Assembly (NCBI GenBank): GCA_018895315.1 | Contig: JAHIOK010000314.1 | Span: 1-8,292, forward strand | Length of the DNA stretch: 8,292 nucleotides | Reading direction: 5' to 3' | From: Actinomycetota bacterium | GTDB lineage: Bacteria; Actinomycetota; Actinomycetes; Actinomycetales; Microbacteriaceae | Shown here: positions 6,709 through 8,292 of the stretch, piece by piece | How positions within the stretch are numbered: position 1 is the stretch's first letter | Layout of the letters: each line of letters begins with the position of its first letter | Made by a program: the position numbers and the translations under genes | Notes under the pieces: generated by a model | Seen by the model: only the letters and a program-made list of their open reading frames with translations | The model's database searches: none | What the model was told of the DNA's origin: nothing

Positions 6709-8081
6709 GGTGCGAAGACCTTGCCGGGGTTGAGGATGCCGGCCGGGTCGAAGACCCGGGCGATGTCGCGCTGCAGCTGCCACTGATCGTCGCCGAGCTC
6801 ATCGGCGAGCCAGCGCTGCTTGAGTACTCCGATGCCGTGTTCGCCGGTCAGCGTGCCGCCGAGGCGGAGGGCCGCGCGGAACAGGTCGTCGGCGGCATCC
6901 CAGATGATCTGCGGCACCTCAATGCCGTCGAAGATGAAGTTCGGGTGCAGATTGCCGTCACCGGCGTGCGCGACCGTCGGGATCACGATGTCGTAGGCGC
7001 GCTCGACGCGGGCGATTTCGTCGAACATCGCGGGCAGCGCGCTCCGCGGCACGGAGACGTCTTCGATCAGGGCTCTTCCGAGGGATTCCATGGCGGGATG
7101 CATCGCCCGACGGATCGCGAGCAGGCGGTCGCCCTCGGCGGGGTCGTGCGAGAGCGCGACGACCCCGCCGGCATCCGCGAGAGTCGTCGCGATCGCGTCG
7201 GCTTCCGCTGCGGCGGCCGGTCCGTCGGTCTGGATCGTGAGCTGCGCGGCTCCGGGGGTGGGCGGGTCGAGGTGCAGCAGGGCGTGCACGGCCGCGAGGC
7301 TCGCGGCATCCATGAGTTCCATGATCGACGGCTGGGCGCCGGATGCGGTGACAGCCGCGGACGCTTCAGCCGCCGTGCGCACGTCGGGGAAGGTGGCGGC
7401 GATCGTGCATACCGCACCGGGAATGAGTCGGCGGAGCTTGAGGGTGGCGCCGACGATCACGCCCAGCGTTCCTTCCGATCCGATGAACAGCGATGTGAGG
7501 TCGAGGCCCGTGACGCCCTTCACACTGCGATGCCCGAGGTGCAGGAGGCGCCCGTCGGCGAGGACGACGTCGAGGCCGAGTACGGCATCGCGCACGACGC
7601 CGTACTTCGCACACAGGAGACCGCCGGCCCCGGTGGCGATGTTGCCGCCGACCGTCGAGATCGCGCGGCTCGCCGGGTCGGGGGCCCACCATACGCCGTG
7701 CTCGGCGAGTGCCGCGTTCAGCTCGGCATTGAGGATGCCGGGCTCGACCACGGCGAGGAGGTCGTCGGGCCGCACCTCGAGGATCCGGGTCATGCCACGC
7801 ACCGAGAGTGCGATCTCGCCCGGTCCCGCGTTTGCGCCGCCCGCGAGTCCGGTGCGCGCGCCCTGAGTGACGACGGGGGTGCCCGTCTCGCTCGCGATGC
7901 GCAGAACCGCCTGCACATCGGCGACGGATGCCGCGTGCACGACAGCGAGCGGCGTTCCGGCGGCGCCGTGGCCGGACTTGTCTGCACGGGCCTCGTCGAG
8001 GGCGGCGTCAGCAGTGTCGACGAGGTCTCCGAGCTCAGCTCGCAGGCGCGCGACGACGTCGGACACGGCTAGGTCACTCAC
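6705..8081 (-). CDS. FAD-binding oxidase/dehydrogenase, GlcD type (glycolate or D-lactate class)
   Basis: Flavoenzyme oxidising a 2-hydroxyacid, probably D-lactate, glycolate or a related compound, to the 2-oxoacid. The 458-residue protein has an N-terminal PCMH-type FAD-binding domain. Visible in it are TQGARTGLAGG at 72-82, then PDPASRAISTVGGNIATGAGG, and later FIGSEGTLGVI. The C-terminal FAD-oxidase domain has HAGDGNLHPN near 372-381, TGEHGIG at 412-418 and the terminal FDPAGILNPGKVF. Full length and motif order match single-subunit GlcD/D-lactate dehydrogenase proteins. No GlcE or iron-sulfur GlcF partner is visible downstream. The GTG at 8081 is chosen because it overlaps the stop of the preceding membrane-protein gene (GTGA). 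A second GTG at 8066 would shorten it by five residues, and neither has a strong ribosome binding site. A D-2-hydroxyglutarate dehydrogenase-like role is an alternative. Confidence 0.92.
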   Translation of the reverse strand: MSDLAVSDVVARLRAELGDLVDTADAALDEARADKSGHGAAGTPLAVVHAASVADVQAVLRIASETGTPVVTQGARTGLAGGANAGPGEIALSVRGMTRILEVRPDDLLAVVEPGILNAELNAALAEHGVWWAPDPASRAISTVGGNIATGAGGLLCAKYGVVRDAVLGLDVVLADGRLLHLGHRSVKGVTGLDLTSLFIGSEGTLGVIVGATLKLRRLIPGAVCTIAATFPDVRTAAEASAAVTASGAQPSIMELMDAASLAAVHALLHLDPPTPGAAQLTIQTDGPAAAAEADAIATTLADAGGVVALSHDPAEGDRLLAIRRAMHPAMESLGRALIEDVSVPRSALPAMFDEIARVERAYDIVIPTVAHAGDGNLHPNFIFDGIEVPQIIWDAADDLFRAALRLGGTLTGEHGIGVLKQRWLADELGDDQWQLQRDIARVFDPAGILNPGKVFAP

Positions 8082-8292
8082 GCGAAGCGGCGGCGCCCGG
8101 CGATCGCGCCCGCTGTGACGGCGATCACGGCGAAGACGAGACCCACCCAGGTGAGGCCCATGCTCCACCAGGCCATCGTGGCGGCGACGTAGACGAGCAG
8201 TTCGACGACGCCTCGCACGAACGGATGCACCGCCAGCACGGCGCGCGGCGAAACGAACAGGGCCCAGATCAGGATCGCGAGCCCCGGGGCCC
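8078..8292 (-). CDS. Small membrane protein resembling DUF2568/YrdB, C-terminal part
   Basis: Incomplete: the gene runs off the right edge and only its last 70 codons are here, with TGA at 8078-8080. The visible part is strongly hydrophobic, with segments near 3-13 (LAILIWALFV), 27-42 (a GVVELLVYVAATMAWW stretch) and 45-64. It ends in a basic GRRRFA tail. The pattern of a W-x-LFVSPRA segment, then VEL at 29-31, then a final hydrophobic helix resembles the small four-helix DUF2568 (YrdB) membrane proteins of actinobacteria. That assignment is from memory of the family and moderately sure. Function is unknown. Its stop overlaps the oxidase start in a GTGA junction, so the two are probably co-translated. 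Confidence 0.7.
   Translation of the reverse strand, partial: APGLAILIWALFVSPRAVLAVHPFVRGVVELLVYVAATMAWWSMGLTWVGLVFAVIAVTAGAIAGRRRFA

Noticed and set aside
6709..6783. N-terminal extension of the Nudix protein
   Set aside because: These 25 codons lie in the oxidase 3' end and give arginine/proline-rich sequence. GTG 6708 gives a normal Nudix N-terminus and a GTGA overlap.
6837..8072. A 411-residue plus-strand open frame across the FAD oxidase
   Set aside because: It is antisense to an oxidase with intact FAD and C-terminal motifs, and its Gly/Arg/Asp-rich translation resembles no family.
1..8292. Search for mobile elements, CRISPR arrays, tRNA or phage-like genes
   Set aside because: No transposase or integrase motifs, terminal repeats, regularly spaced repeats or tRNA-like sequence were seen. 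The window reads as ordinary metabolic chromosome.

Overview
The window is high-GC actinobacterial DNA. Its GC-rich codon use, frequent GTG starts, GTGA start/stop overlaps and protein style suggest a Microbacteriaceae member, most likely Microbacterium or a close relative. This is a judgement from sequence style only, since no rRNA or marker gene is present. It looks chromosomal: no transposase, tRNA, CRISPR array, attachment site or replication origin was seen. No stretch over about 85 bases lies between genes.

Plus strand, 1-6224, is one amino-sugar uptake and catabolism cluster. In order it encodes a ROK-family transcriptional regulator, a lipoprotein sugar-binding protein, two MalF/MalG-type ABC permeases, a ROK-family sugar kinase and glucosamine-6-phosphate deaminase (NagB). 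The binding protein and permeases bring a sugar or small oligosaccharide into the cell. The kinase would phosphorylate it to a 6-phosphate. NagB then converts glucosamine 6-phosphate to fructose 6-phosphate and ammonia, and the regulator presumably senses the sugar. No transporter ATPase is present, so a shared MsiK/MalK-type ATPase encoded elsewhere is expected. No N-acetylglucosamine-6-phosphate deacetylase (NagA) is present either, which leaves free glucosamine or chitosan oligomers as a serious alternative to GlcNAc. The layout (ROK regulator, SBP, two permeases, ROK kinase) resembles the Streptomyces csnR-csnEFGHK chitosan-oligosaccharide cluster, with NagB as an added last gene.

Minus strand, 6307-8292, is a convergent second group read right to left. 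It holds the C-terminal end of a small membrane protein resembling DUF2568/YrdB, a GlcD-type FAD-linked 2-hydroxyacid oxidase/dehydrogenase, and a small Nudix hydrolase. Both junctions are four-base GTGA overlaps, so they are probably one translationally coupled operon. The two groups meet tail to tail across 82 bases that hold only a weak GC-rich hairpin.

Regulatory structure worth noting: a strong double hairpin between the binding-protein and first permease genes, an imperfect hairpin just upstream of the binding-protein gene, and an 11-codon open frame linking the second permease stop to the kinase start through overlapping start/stop codons.
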